Shown piece after piece: positions 35,206 through 42,997 of a DNA stretch of 64,000 bases. A program made the translations under genes and the position numbers. Under the pieces are notes generated by a model. It was given only the letters and a program-made list of their open reading frames with translations, searched no databases and was not told where the DNA came from. This DNA comes from Micromonospora sp. HM5-17 (lineage in GTDB: Bacteria > Actinomycetota > Actinomycetes > Mycobacteriales > Micromonosporaceae), in contig NZ_RJWA01000002.1 in assembly GCF_003762835.1 (NCBI RefSeq), positions 744,001-808,000 of the forward strand. Direction: 5' to 3'. Position 1 is the stretch's first letter. Each line of letters starts with the position of its first letter.

Positions 35206-36600
35206 GTGACCGGCTCGCACGCGTCCCCGCACCGGGAGGCCGAGCCGGCCCGCCGACCGCGGCTGCTCTACCTCTCCTTCTACTTTCCGCCCTCCCGGGC
35301 GAGCGGTGTCTACCGGGCCCGGGCCACCGCGAACCACCTCGCGATCCGCGGCTGGGACGTCACCGCCCTCGCCGCGCCACTCGACTTCCTGCGCGACGTG
35401 CTCGGTTCGCTCGACACCGACCTGGCCGCCACCGTGGATCCCCGCATCCGGGTGGAGCGTCCGCCCCTGCACCGGTTCGCGTGGGAGAAGGACCTGCGCC
35501 GGTACGGGAGGTTCCGTCGGACGTTCCCGCGTTCCGCGCAGAAGCTCTACCAGCTGAGCCAACGACTGGGCTTCCCGGAACACTACGCGTCCTGGGGTCT
35601 CGCCGCGGTGGCGCGAGGGCTTCGGCTGCATCGTCGACGGAGGTTCGACGTCGTGCTGGCGACGGGCAACCCGTTCGCCTCGTTCGGCGCGGCCTGGCTG
35701 TTCCACCGGCTGACCGGCGTACCGTACGTCCTCGACTACCGGGATTCCTGGACCCTCGACCTGTTCACCAACGAGCCCGCCTTTCCACCCGGGCACCCGG
35801 CCTGGCGTTGGGAACGCCGGGTGCTGGCCCGGGCGTCCGGGGTGGTCTTCGTCAACCAGGCGCTGCGGGACTGGCACGCGGAACGCTATCCGGCCGTCGC
35901 GGACCGCATGCTGGTGGTGCCGAACGGCTGGGATCCCGAGCTCATCGCCGCGCCGGTGGACTCCCCGCAGATCGGTGGACCGGGCACCGCGGCGGGGGGC
36001 GCGGACGCCGCCCCGGGCCTGCGCTTCGGCTACCTCGGTACGGTCACCCGGGTCCAGCCGCTGGAGGAACTGGTCGCGGCGTTCCAGCTCGTCCGCGCGC
36101 ACGGTGACCTGACCGACGCGGAGCTGCGGATCCACGGCCACCTCGGCTTCTCCCCGGCCGGCTCCGCGGAGCTGGTGAGCCGGCTCGGACTGACCGGGGA
36201 CACCGGAGTCCGCTACCTCGGCCCGGTGGCGAAGACCGAGGTCCACACGGTGTACGCGGAGACGGACGTCCTGATCTTCCTCGCTGGTGGATCGCGGTAC
36301 GTCACCTCCGGCAAGATCTTCGAATACCTGGCGAGCGGTCGCCCGATCGTTTCCGTGCACGCGCCGGGGATCGCGGCGGAGGAGGTCCTCGCCGGCTATC
36401 CGTTGTGGTTCACGGCCCGGAGCCTGGACCCGGCCGCGGTGGCCCGGTCGATGGTGGCCGCCGCCCGGGCCGCCCGGGAGCTCGAGCCCGAGCAGCGCGC
36501 GGCGGCGCGTCGACACGCCGACCGGTACGCCCGGGAGCTCGTGCTCTCCCCACTGGAGGCGCGGCTTCGCGCCCTGGTCTCCGGCGACCGACGGACGTAG
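35206..36600 (+). CDS. Glycosyltransferase family 4-like protein, copy 2
   Basis: A 464-residue GT-B enzyme, paralogous to the gene at 28820-30181 on the other strand. Shared segments include LYLSFYFPPSRASGVYRA, VVLATGNPFASFGAAWLF, YVLDYRDSWTLDLF, VVPNGWDPEL, HGHLGFSP and TSGKIFEYLASGRPIVSV. The N-terminus is GTG 35206, 2 bp after the preceding stop, and gives a 20-residue polar lead. A 20-residue Gly/Ala-rich insertion (about 255-275) separates the two lobes. It is followed by the short paralogue C in the same order as copy 1 is followed by paralogue A, which points to duplication of a two-gene unit. Confidence 0.85.
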   Translation: MTGSHASPHREAEPARRPRLLYLSFYFPPSRASGVYRARATANHLAIRGWDVTALAAPLDFLRDVLGSLDTDLAATVDPRIRVERPPLHRFAWEKDLRRYGRFRRTFPRSAQKLYQLSQRLGFPEHYASWGLAAVARGLRLHRRRRFDVVLATGNPFASFGAAWLFHRLTGVPYVLDYRDSWTLDLFTNEPAFPPGHPAWRWERRVLARASGVVFVNQALRDWHAERYPAVADRMLVVPNGWDPELIAAPVDSPQIGGPGTAAGGADAAPGLRFGYLGTVTRVQPLEELVAAFQLVRAHGDLTDAELRIHGHLGFSPAGSAELVSRLGLTGDTGVRYLGPVAKTEVHTVYAETDVLIFLAGGSRYVTSGKIFEYLASGRPIVSVHAPGIAAEEVLAGYPLWFTARSLDPAAVARSMVAAARAARELEPEQRAAARRHADRYARELVLSPLEARLRALVSGDRRT

Positions 36601-36617
36601 CGGGTACGGAGGTACGT

Positions 36618-37145
36618 ATGGGCGGCGACGGACGGGACCCGCGGTCCCGGACCATCGTGCTGCTGGCGCTCGCACCCCGGGTGGGGGAGCGGGTCGTCGG
36701 GTACGCCGGACAGCTTGCCGAGCGAGGACGGAACGTCGTGTTGGTCGTGGTGGACGACCAGCGGCGGCCCGGTGCGGAACTCGACCCACGGGTCCGGGTC
36801 GCGTCCCTGCTCCCCGCCGGACGGCGGAGCACACTGCACCTCCTGGAGCGGACGTTCGCCCCGCCCCGGCCCGCCGGTGGCGAGGTGCCGCGCCGTGCGC
36901 ACCCGCGTCTCGTGGCACCGCTGCACCGGGTCGCGGCGATGTGCTACGGCCAGCTCCGGGCACTGGCGCTGGCGCGGCGGGCGCTCCGGACCGTGCCGTG
37001 GCGCGAGCTCGGCGTACCGGCCGCGATCGTCGCCGCGGACCTGGACTCGGTGGTTCTCGGCGTACGGCTGGCGCGGCGACACCCGACGGCGATCGCCACC
37101 TCGGCGCTCGATCCGGAGCTGGGGACCGGGGAGACCCGCGGGTAG
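36618..37145 (+). CDS. Short glycosyltransferase-like protein (N-terminal GT-B half), paralogue C
   Basis: A 175-residue protein. It starts with a Rossmann-like element (TIVLLALAPRVGERVVGYAG, RNVVLVVVDDQ) and ends with IVAADLDSVVLGVRLARRHP and TAIATSALDPEL, closely matching the tail of paralogue A (IVACDLDAVTLAARLARRHP). The C-terminal donor-binding lobe of a full glycosyltransferase is absent, and the next gene is unrelated (GT2), so this is not a recent frameshift. ATG 36618 follows CGGAGG. It follows GT copy 2 by 17 bp. Function unknown; see findings. Confidence 0.6.
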   Translation: MGGDGRDPRSRTIVLLALAPRVGERVVGYAGQLAERGRNVVLVVVDDQRRPGAELDPRVRVASLLPAGRRSTLHLLERTFAPPRPAGGEVPRRAHPRLVAPLHRVAAMCYGQLRALALARRALRTVPWRELGVPAAIVAADLDSVVLGVRLARRHPTAIATSALDPELGTGETRG

Positions 37146-37317
37146 CACGTATCGGTGCGAACCGAACTGCACGATTCGGTACGACGGCCGCGCCGTGCCG
37201 TACACTCGCCGGGGTTCTCGCGTGAGGCGGCCCGTGAGTAAAGGCAGCGGCACAGATCATGGACGTAGTCCGGCCGGTCAGACCGGCGATGGGTGGCGGA
37301 GGCGCGGGGATGTCCGC

Positions 37318-38871
37318 GTGAGCACGCCGGACGTCAGCGTGGTGGTGGTCGTCCACAACGCCATGCCCGATCTCACCAGGTGCCTGAACTCCCTCGTCCG
37401 GCAGAGCATCGGTCGGCACCGACTGGAGATCATCGCGGTGGACGACGGCTCCACCGACACCAGCGGCCGGGAGCTGGACTGGTTCGCCCGGCTGTACCCG
37501 GAGACCGTCCGGGTGATCCACCAGCCCTACTCCGGCGGCGGGCTGGGCGCGCCGAGCAACCGCGCCCTGGAGCAGGCCACCGGACGGTACGTCTTCTTCG
37601 TCGGCGCCACCGACCACCTCGGGCGGGAGGCGCTGGAACGGCTCGTGACGGCGGCCGACGCGTACGGCTCGGACGTGGTGCTCGGGCGGGTGGTGGGCCT
37701 GGACGGCCGGCACATCGACCAGTCCGTCTTCGCCGGCAACGAGATCCAGATTGGGCTCTTCGACTCGGCGTTGCCCTGGTCGCTGTCGAACACCAAGCTC
37801 TTCCGGCGCAGCCTCATCGAGCGTCACCGTCTGCGCTTCCCCGAGGACCTGGTGGTCGCCGGCGACCAGCCGTTCACCTTCGAGGCGTGCCTGCGGGCGG
37901 GCCGGATCTCGGTGCTGGCCGACTACGAGTTCTACTACGCGACCCGCCGGGTCCGGAACGGGCAGCAGGCCGGGCACCTGGACCGACTCCGCAGCGTCGA
38001 GTCGATCATGAATGTGGTGGCCCGGTTGGTGGAGCCGGGCAAGGAGCGGGACCACGTCCTGCTGCGACACTTCAGCTGGGAGGTCGCCCGGCTCGTCGAG
38101 GACGACTTTCTCCGGCTCGACCGTCCCGTCCAGGAGGAGGTGGTGGCCGGGATCCGTACCCTGGCCGACCGCTACCTCACCGACCACATCCGAGCCCAGC
38201 TGGAGATCGAGGCACGGTTGCGGATCTCCACCGCGCAGCGCGGCACGGTCGAGGACGTCATCGCGGTGATCCGGCAGGACGCCGAGCACGGCGTGCCGCC
38301 CACCATCATCGACGGGGTCCGCTGGTACGCGGGCTACCCCGGATTCCGGGACCCCCGGCTCGCCATGCCGGACGAGTGGTTCGACGTCTCGGAGTGCGCG
38401 GCGGACTGGCTCGCCCGGCTGGAGGCGATCGTGGCGACCTGGAACACCTGCCCCGACGGCGAGCGGGCGCTGACGGTCATCGCCCGGACACCCCGCCGGG
38501 ACCTGATCGAGCTCGCCTCCGGGCCGATCGGACTCACCGCCGGCGACATCGTCGGTACCACCCTGGAAACCAACCGCGACAAGGGCGGCACCAACCTGCG
38601 CGTCCAGTTCCGGATCGGGCCGTTTCTCGAGGGCGTCCCGGCCGGCGGACGGCTCTATCCGATCCGCTCCCAGCTGACCGCCTTCGGCTCCGTCGGCAGC
38701 GCGCCGCTGCGGGCGCCGATCCGGCCGCCGGTCTCCCGGCTGATGGCCCGTCGGGGGGCGCGGTTCTACGTGGTCACACCGACGGTGAACCACCGCGGCC
38801 AGTTCGTCATCGCGATTACACCTGTTACTCCCCGGCGCGTCATCCAGAGGTTACGGAGGAAGCGACCGTAG
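37318..38871 (+). CDS. Glycosyltransferase family 2 protein
   Basis: A 517-residue protein with an N-terminal GT-A catalytic domain: VSVVVVVHNAMPDLTRCLNSL, then EIIAVDDGSTD (nucleotide-binding DDGS), GAPSNRALEQATGRYVFFVGATDH (position of the DxD, here GATD), and AGDQPFTFEACLRAG with the ED-like acid. The remaining 250 residues form a helical region and a beta-rich C-terminal part, as in polymer-forming teichoic-acid-type GT2 enzymes. GTG 37318 follows GGCGCGGGGA. It precedes the UDP-sugar dehydrogenase by 16 bp. Probably transfers a hexosamine or similar sugar to a growing wall glycan; specificity inferred only. Confidence 0.83.
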   Translation: MSTPDVSVVVVVHNAMPDLTRCLNSLVRQSIGRHRLEIIAVDDGSTDTSGRELDWFARLYPETVRVIHQPYSGGGLGAPSNRALEQATGRYVFFVGATDHLGREALERLVTAADAYGSDVVLGRVVGLDGRHIDQSVFAGNEIQIGLFDSALPWSLSNTKLFRRSLIERHRLRFPEDLVVAGDQPFTFEACLRAGRISVLADYEFYYATRRVRNGQQAGHLDRLRSVESIMNVVARLVEPGKERDHVLLRHFSWEVARLVEDDFLRLDRPVQEEVVAGIRTLADRYLTDHIRAQLEIEARLRISTAQRGTVEDVIAVIRQDAEHGVPPTIIDGVRWYAGYPGFRDPRLAMPDEWFDVSECAADWLARLEAIVATWNTCPDGERALTVIARTPRRDLIELASGPIGLTAGDIVGTTLETNRDKGGTNLRVQFRIGPFLEGVPAGGRLYPIRSQLTAFGSVGSAPLRAPIRPPVSRLMARRGARFYVVTPTVNHRGQFVIAITPVTPRRVIQRLRRKRP

Positions 38872-38887
38872 GGAGCAGAGTGGCGGC

Positions 38888-40171
38888 ATGAGGATTTGCG
38901 TCGTCGCGCTCGGAAAGATCGGCCTGCCACTCGCGGTACAGTTCGCTGACAAGGGGCACACCGTGCTGGGTGCCGACGTGTCCGAGCGGGTTGTGCAGCT
39001 GGTCAACGACGGCGCCGTACCGTTCCCGGGCGAGACCGACCTGGACGTCAGGCTCAAGGCGGCGGTGGCGGCCGGGCGGCTGCGGGCCACCACCGACACG
39101 ACCGCGGCGGTCGCCGAGTCCGAGGCCGTGGTCGTGGTGGTGCCGCTCGTCGTGGATGCGGACGGGGTGCCCGACTTCGGCGGGATGGACGACGCCACCC
39201 GGGCCATCGCGGCCGGCCTCCGACCGGGCACGCTGGTCAGCTACGAGACCACGCTGCCGGTCGGGACCACCCGCAACCGGTGGGCCCCCATGCTGGAGGA
39301 GGGCTCCGGCCTCACCGTCGGGCGCGACCTCTTCCTGGTGTTCAGCCCGGAGCGGGTACTGACCGGTCGGGTCTTCGCCGACCTGCGTCGCTACCCGAAG
39401 CTCGTCGGCGGGGTGGACGAGGCCTCGGCGCGGCGCGGTGTCGAGTTCTACACGGCGGTGCTGGACTTCGACGAGCGGCCGGACCTCGCCCGGCCCAACG
39501 GGGTCTGGGACCTCGGCTCGGCCGAGGCGTCCGAGCTGGCCAAGCTCGCCGAGACGACGTACCGGGACGTCAACATCGGGCTGGCGAACCAGTTCGCCCG
39601 GTACGCCGACACCGTCGGCGTGGACATCACCGCGGTCATCGAGGCGTGCAACACCCAGCCGTACAGCCACATCCACCAGCCGGGGATCGCGGTCGGCGGA
39701 CACTGCATCCCGGTCTATCCCCGGATGTACCTCTGGAACGACCCGGCGGCAACCGTGGTGCGGGCGGCCCGGGAGGCGAACGCGGCGATGCCGGAGTACG
39801 CCGTGGACCTCCTCGCCGCGGCGGTCGGCGACCTGACCGGGGTCGGGGTGCTGGTGCTCGGCGCGGCGTACCGGGGTGGGGTCAAGGAGACGGCGTTCTC
39901 CGGGGTCTTCCCGACCGTCGACGCGCTTCGGCGCCGGGGCGCCACGCCGTACGTCTCGGATCCGATGTACACGGCCGGCGAGTTGACCGCGCTCGGCCTC
40001 CCCGCGTACGCCGACGAGCCGGTGACCGCGGCGGTGGTCCAGGCCGACCACGCCGAGTACCGGACCCTCGGCTCGGCGGACCTGCCGACCGTACGGGTGT
40101 TGGTGGACGGTCGACGGGTGACCGACCCGGCGCGCTGGCCCGGCGTACGCCGGGTGCTCATCGGCGGCTGA
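38888..40171 (+). CDS. wecC: UDP-N-acetylhexosamine 6-dehydrogenase (WecC/WbpA-like)
   Basis: A 427-residue nucleotide-sugar dehydrogenase. It has MRICVVALGKIGLPLAVQFADKGHTV (NAD-binding), TTLPVGTTRNRW, FSPERVLTGRVFADL, the central-helix block EASELAKLAETTYRDVNIGLANQFA, and the catalytic cysteine in AVGGHCIPVYPRM; LGAAYRGGVKETAFSG is in the C-terminal lobe. The enzyme oxidises C6 of a UDP-HexNAc to the uronic acid in two NAD-dependent steps. With the WecB-like 2-epimerase nearby it could make UDP-ManNAcA, or with DegT, MocA and acetyltransferase genes a diacetamido-uronic acid. Ends a plus-strand gene series; a hairpin lies at 40281-40310. Confidence 0.88.
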   Translation: MRICVVALGKIGLPLAVQFADKGHTVLGADVSERVVQLVNDGAVPFPGETDLDVRLKAAVAAGRLRATTDTTAAVAESEAVVVVVPLVVDADGVPDFGGMDDATRAIAAGLRPGTLVSYETTLPVGTTRNRWAPMLEEGSGLTVGRDLFLVFSPERVLTGRVFADLRRYPKLVGGVDEASARRGVEFYTAVLDFDERPDLARPNGVWDLGSAEASELAKLAETTYRDVNIGLANQFARYADTVGVDITAVIEACNTQPYSHIHQPGIAVGGHCIPVYPRMYLWNDPAATVVRAAREANAAMPEYAVDLLAAAVGDLTGVGVLVLGAAYRGGVKETAFSGVFPTVDALRRRGATPYVSDPMYTAGELTALGLPAYADEPVTAAVVQADHAEYRTLGSADLPTVRVLVDGRRVTDPARWPGVRRVLIGG

Positions 40172-40280
40172 GCCGGCGGCGCGCTCCGGCCACCGCGGTC
40201 CCCGGGCATCCCGGGCCGGTGGTGCGTCGTCCCGCGTCACGGACCGGGCGTCACCGCACGCGTCCCGTGCCGAGCCGGGT

Positions 40281-40310
40281 GCGGGCCGGGTGACGTCCCG
40301 CCCGGCCCGC
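40281..40310. terminator. 10-bp hairpin between convergent genes
   Basis: GCGGGCCGGG (40281-40290) pairs with CCCGGCCCGC (40301-40310) across 10 nt, between the dehydrogenase gene (plus, ends 40171) and the acetyltransferase gene (minus, ends 40330). Confidence 0.6.
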
Positions 40311-40329
40311 GAGGCGGCGCCGGCCGGAC

Positions 40330-40884
40330 TCAGCACCTCCCGGCGTCGACGGCGGGCGGCCGCTCCGGGTCCCGTGAGACCACCTCGCCCCGGGCGTCGA
40401 CCCAGCCCCTCGGCCGGGCGGGGTTGCCGGCGACGAGCTGGTACGGCGCCACGTCCCGGGTGACCACCGAGCCGGCGGCGACCATCGCGTACTCACCGAT
40501 CTCGACGCCGCAGACGATGGTCGCGTTCGCGCCGATCGACGCGCCCCGACGTACCACGGTCGGGGTGATCTGCCAGTCCGGGTTCTGCGCCCGGGGCCGC
40601 AGGTCGTTGGTGAAGACCGCGGACGGGCCGACGAAGACCTCGTCCTCGATCGTCACCCCCTGGTAGACGGAGACGTTGTTCTGGATCTTCACCAGGTCGC
40701 CGATCACCGCGTTCGCGTCCACGTAGACGTTCCGGCCGATCACGCAGCCGGCACCGATCCGGGCGGTGGAGCGGATGTGGGCGAGGTGCCAGATCTTGGT
40801 GCCCGCACCGATCTGGGCACCCGCGTCGACCTCGGCCGACGGGTGGACGAAGACGGTGTCGGGCAGGGAGGGGTTCTCGGTCAT
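40330..40884 (-). CDS. Left-handed beta-helix N-acetyltransferase (WbpD/WlbB-like)
   Basis: A 184-residue hexapeptide-repeat acyltransferase. The parallel beta-helix is visible as repeating [LIV]-G-x4 units: VDAGAQIGAGTKIWHLAHIRSTARIGAGCVIGRNV and on to ANAVIGDLVKIQNNVSVYQGVTIEDEVFVG. The insert loop FTNDLRPRAQNPDWQITPTVVRRGASIGANATI has the conserved Asn-Asp and is followed by the acetyl-CoA-binding coil GEYAMVAAGSVVTRDVAPYQLVAGNPAR. This is the typical architecture of UDP-3-amino-sugar N-acetyltransferases. ATG 40884 is the best start. It provides the acetylation step expected after the DegT aminotransferase. Confidence 0.85.
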   Translation of the reverse strand: MTENPSLPDTVFVHPSAEVDAGAQIGAGTKIWHLAHIRSTARIGAGCVIGRNVYVDANAVIGDLVKIQNNVSVYQGVTIEDEVFVGPSAVFTNDLRPRAQNPDWQITPTVVRRGASIGANATIVCGVEIGEYAMVAAGSVVTRDVAPYQLVAGNPARPRGWVDARGEVVSRDPERPPAVDAGRC

Positions 40885-41112
40885 CGCTCGATTCACGGGT
40901 CGACGGGAGGCGCCCGGGCGTACCGCGGCACCCGGGCCGGTCAGGGCGGCGGCACGGACGATGTCGCCCGGCGCCGCGTACGGAGCGCGACCGGCGTCGC
41001 GGCTCGGGCGAAGCATAGCCGGCCCGGACGCCCCGGTGACCGGTCGAAACGGCGACGAGTCGGCGGCGGGTCGGTGTCGGATCGGTGGCCGGCACGTGTC
41101 CGGGAGGTGTCC

Positions 41113-42867
41113 TCACCCGGGTGGGTGGAGCGGGACCTCCGGCCGGTAGATCCGGAAGGTGGCGATCTCGGTCACCGTCGCCGCCACCTTCCGGTCGCGC
41201 AGCAGGCGCTGGAGCGACGCCTCCGCGGGACCGCCGGCGGCGAGGACGAAGGCCGGGTGCCCGGCCTCCCGGATCTGCCGGGCGTACGGCCGGTAGCGGT
41301 CCTGCCCCGGCCGCAGCCGGTCGTCGAGGACGGCGCAGACGACCCGTTCCCGGGCGTTGAAGACGAGCCGGTTGCAGGTCCAGTACTCGCCGTAGACCCG
41401 GGTCAGGCCCGCCCGGCGCAGCGCGTCGGCGAGCTCGCGGGCCTGCCGTTCCTCGGTGCGGATCGTGCCGATCTGGCCGATCAGCTGTCCGGTTGCGGCG
41501 AGCATCAGCGCCACGAGGAGGGCGAGTACCGCCACGGCGAGGAGCCCGCCCAGCCGGGCGGCGGTCCGGGCCGCGGCGCGACCGGTCCACCGGGCGACCA
41601 GCCAGAGCGGCCAGAGCACCGCAGGAAGCGAGATCTGCAGGATCGACAGGTACCGCGCGCTGGCGAGCGGCGCGGTGGCGGCGAGCGCACTGCGGGCGTA
41701 CGCCGCGAGGGCCAGCACCCCCCCGACGAGGAGGGCGAGCTGCCCGACGTACCGGAGCCGGGCTGCCGCCCGGGAGACGGCGGGACCGTCGCGCGCCTCC
41801 CCGACCGCGGCGTCGCCGTCCGGCCGTACCGGGGCCGCCGTCGGTGGTCGCGTCGCCTCGGGTGTCCCCGTCGCCCCTCGGGGGCGCGTCGCCTCGGGCG
41901 TCCGTGACGGCGATCCGGCCGCCGTGGGGTCGGGGCGGAGCATACCGCGTACGGCCAGCGCCACCGCGGCGAGTACCAGGGCCGGATAGAGTCCGCCCCA
42001 CCACATCTGCTCCGGGGCGCAGCCGTCCGGTGGGCAGAGGCCGGTGGCGAGCGGAATCCCGACCAGCACCGCCCCGTACAGGCGGTCGGTGGCCGTGGTG
42101 ACCACGGCCGCCCCGTCACTGACCTGACGCAGCACCGACACGGAGTCCTGCCCGGCCGGCGCGGTCAGGTTGTCCACGATCAGCGGGGTGACCCCGACCA
42201 GAAACCCACCGACGACCAGCGGCCCGGCCCGGCCGAGCAGGTCCCGCCAGGTGCCGGCCAGCAGCAGCCCGACTGCGGCGATCAGGTACGGCAGCACCAG
42301 CCAGTCGTCCCAGACACACAGCCCGGCCAGCAGGCCGAAGAGGGCGAACCCCCACCACCGGTGTCGGGTGGAGTGCTGCCCGAGGGCGAGGGCGATCAGC
42401 AGCAGGCCGAGCACGGCGGGCTTGATCTCGGGACGCCCCCCGACGGTGGTGATCTGGTCCCGCACCACCCGCTCGGAGCCGAGCGCGAGCAGGCCGACGG
42501 TGGCGGTGGCCAGCCAGGGGGAGTAGAGGCGCCGGGTGAGCCGGTAGCTCAGGTAGACGAAGACCGCGTGGAGCGCGAGCAACGGCAGCCGGAGCAGGGG
42601 CCAGCTCGGGGTGAACAGGGCGAAGAGCGGCGCGGCGAGGTAGCTCTCCACCGTGCCCATGTAGTGCTGACCGTAGAGAAAGATCGGAAACTCCCGGCCG
42701 GCGGCGATGTGCATCGCGGCGAGGCCGAACGTTGCCTCGTCGCTGTTCGATCCCGGCACGGTGAGCAGGATCAGCACCAGGCGGTAGGCGACCCCGAGCA
42801 CCCCGAGACCGAGCGCCACCTGGCCGGGCCGGTCGAGCGACCGGACCCGCCGACCCCCGCGCGGCAT
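41113..42867 (-). CDS. Polytopic GT-C-like glycosyltransferase (GT39/ArnT-like)
   Basis: A 584-residue membrane protein with about 10-12 hydrophobic segments. The first external loop carries the acidic motif SNSDEATFGLAAMHIAAGREFPIFLYGQHYMG, as in lipid-phosphate-sugar-dependent GT-C transferases (D-E after TM1). A low-complexity cytoplasmic insert rich in Pro/Thr/Arg (about 320-375) splits the membrane domain, and a soluble C-terminal domain of about 100 residues (VYGEYWTCNRLVFNARERVVCAVL) follows. ATG 42867 is likely; GTGs at 42873 and 42879 are alternatives. It diverges from the App1-like gene. It probably glycosylates a cell-surface glycan or protein using a polyprenyl-phosphate sugar. 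Confidence 0.72.
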   Translation of the reverse strand: MPRGGRRVRSLDRPGQVALGLGVLGVAYRLVLILLTVPGSNSDEATFGLAAMHIAAGREFPIFLYGQHYMGTVESYLAAPLFALFTPSWPLLRLPLLALHAVFVYLSYRLTRRLYSPWLATATVGLLALGSERVVRDQITTVGGRPEIKPAVLGLLLIALALGQHSTRHRWWGFALFGLLAGLCVWDDWLVLPYLIAAVGLLLAGTWRDLLGRAGPLVVGGFLVGVTPLIVDNLTAPAGQDSVSVLRQVSDGAAVVTTATDRLYGAVLVGIPLATGLCPPDGCAPEQMWWGGLYPALVLAAVALAVRGMLRPDPTAAGSPSRTPEATRPRGATGTPEATRPPTAAPVRPDGDAAVGEARDGPAVSRAAARLRYVGQLALLVGGVLALAAYARSALAATAPLASARYLSILQISLPAVLWPLWLVARWTGRAAARTAARLGGLLAVAVLALLVALMLAATGQLIGQIGTIRTEERQARELADALRRAGLTRVYGEYWTCNRLVFNARERVVCAVLDDRLRPGQDRYRPYARQIREAGHPAFVLAAGGPAEASLQRLLRDRKVAATVTEIATFRIYRPEVPLHPPG

Positions 42868-42997
42868 CGCCACCGACACGACCAACGCCCCCGTCGTCGC
42901 CCCGCCTCGGAGTCTGTCACAGCCGACCCGGCTCGCGGCCTGGATCGGCGCAGTCCGCCGGCGTATCGGCTGGTCACGAGCGAGAAGTGGATCTGTC

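Noticed and set aside
35125-38793. Very long minus-strand ORF (about 1222 codons) opposite the GT genes
   Set aside because: The plus strand encodes three recognisable genes with ribosome sites across it; the antisense translation is low-complexity and motif-free.
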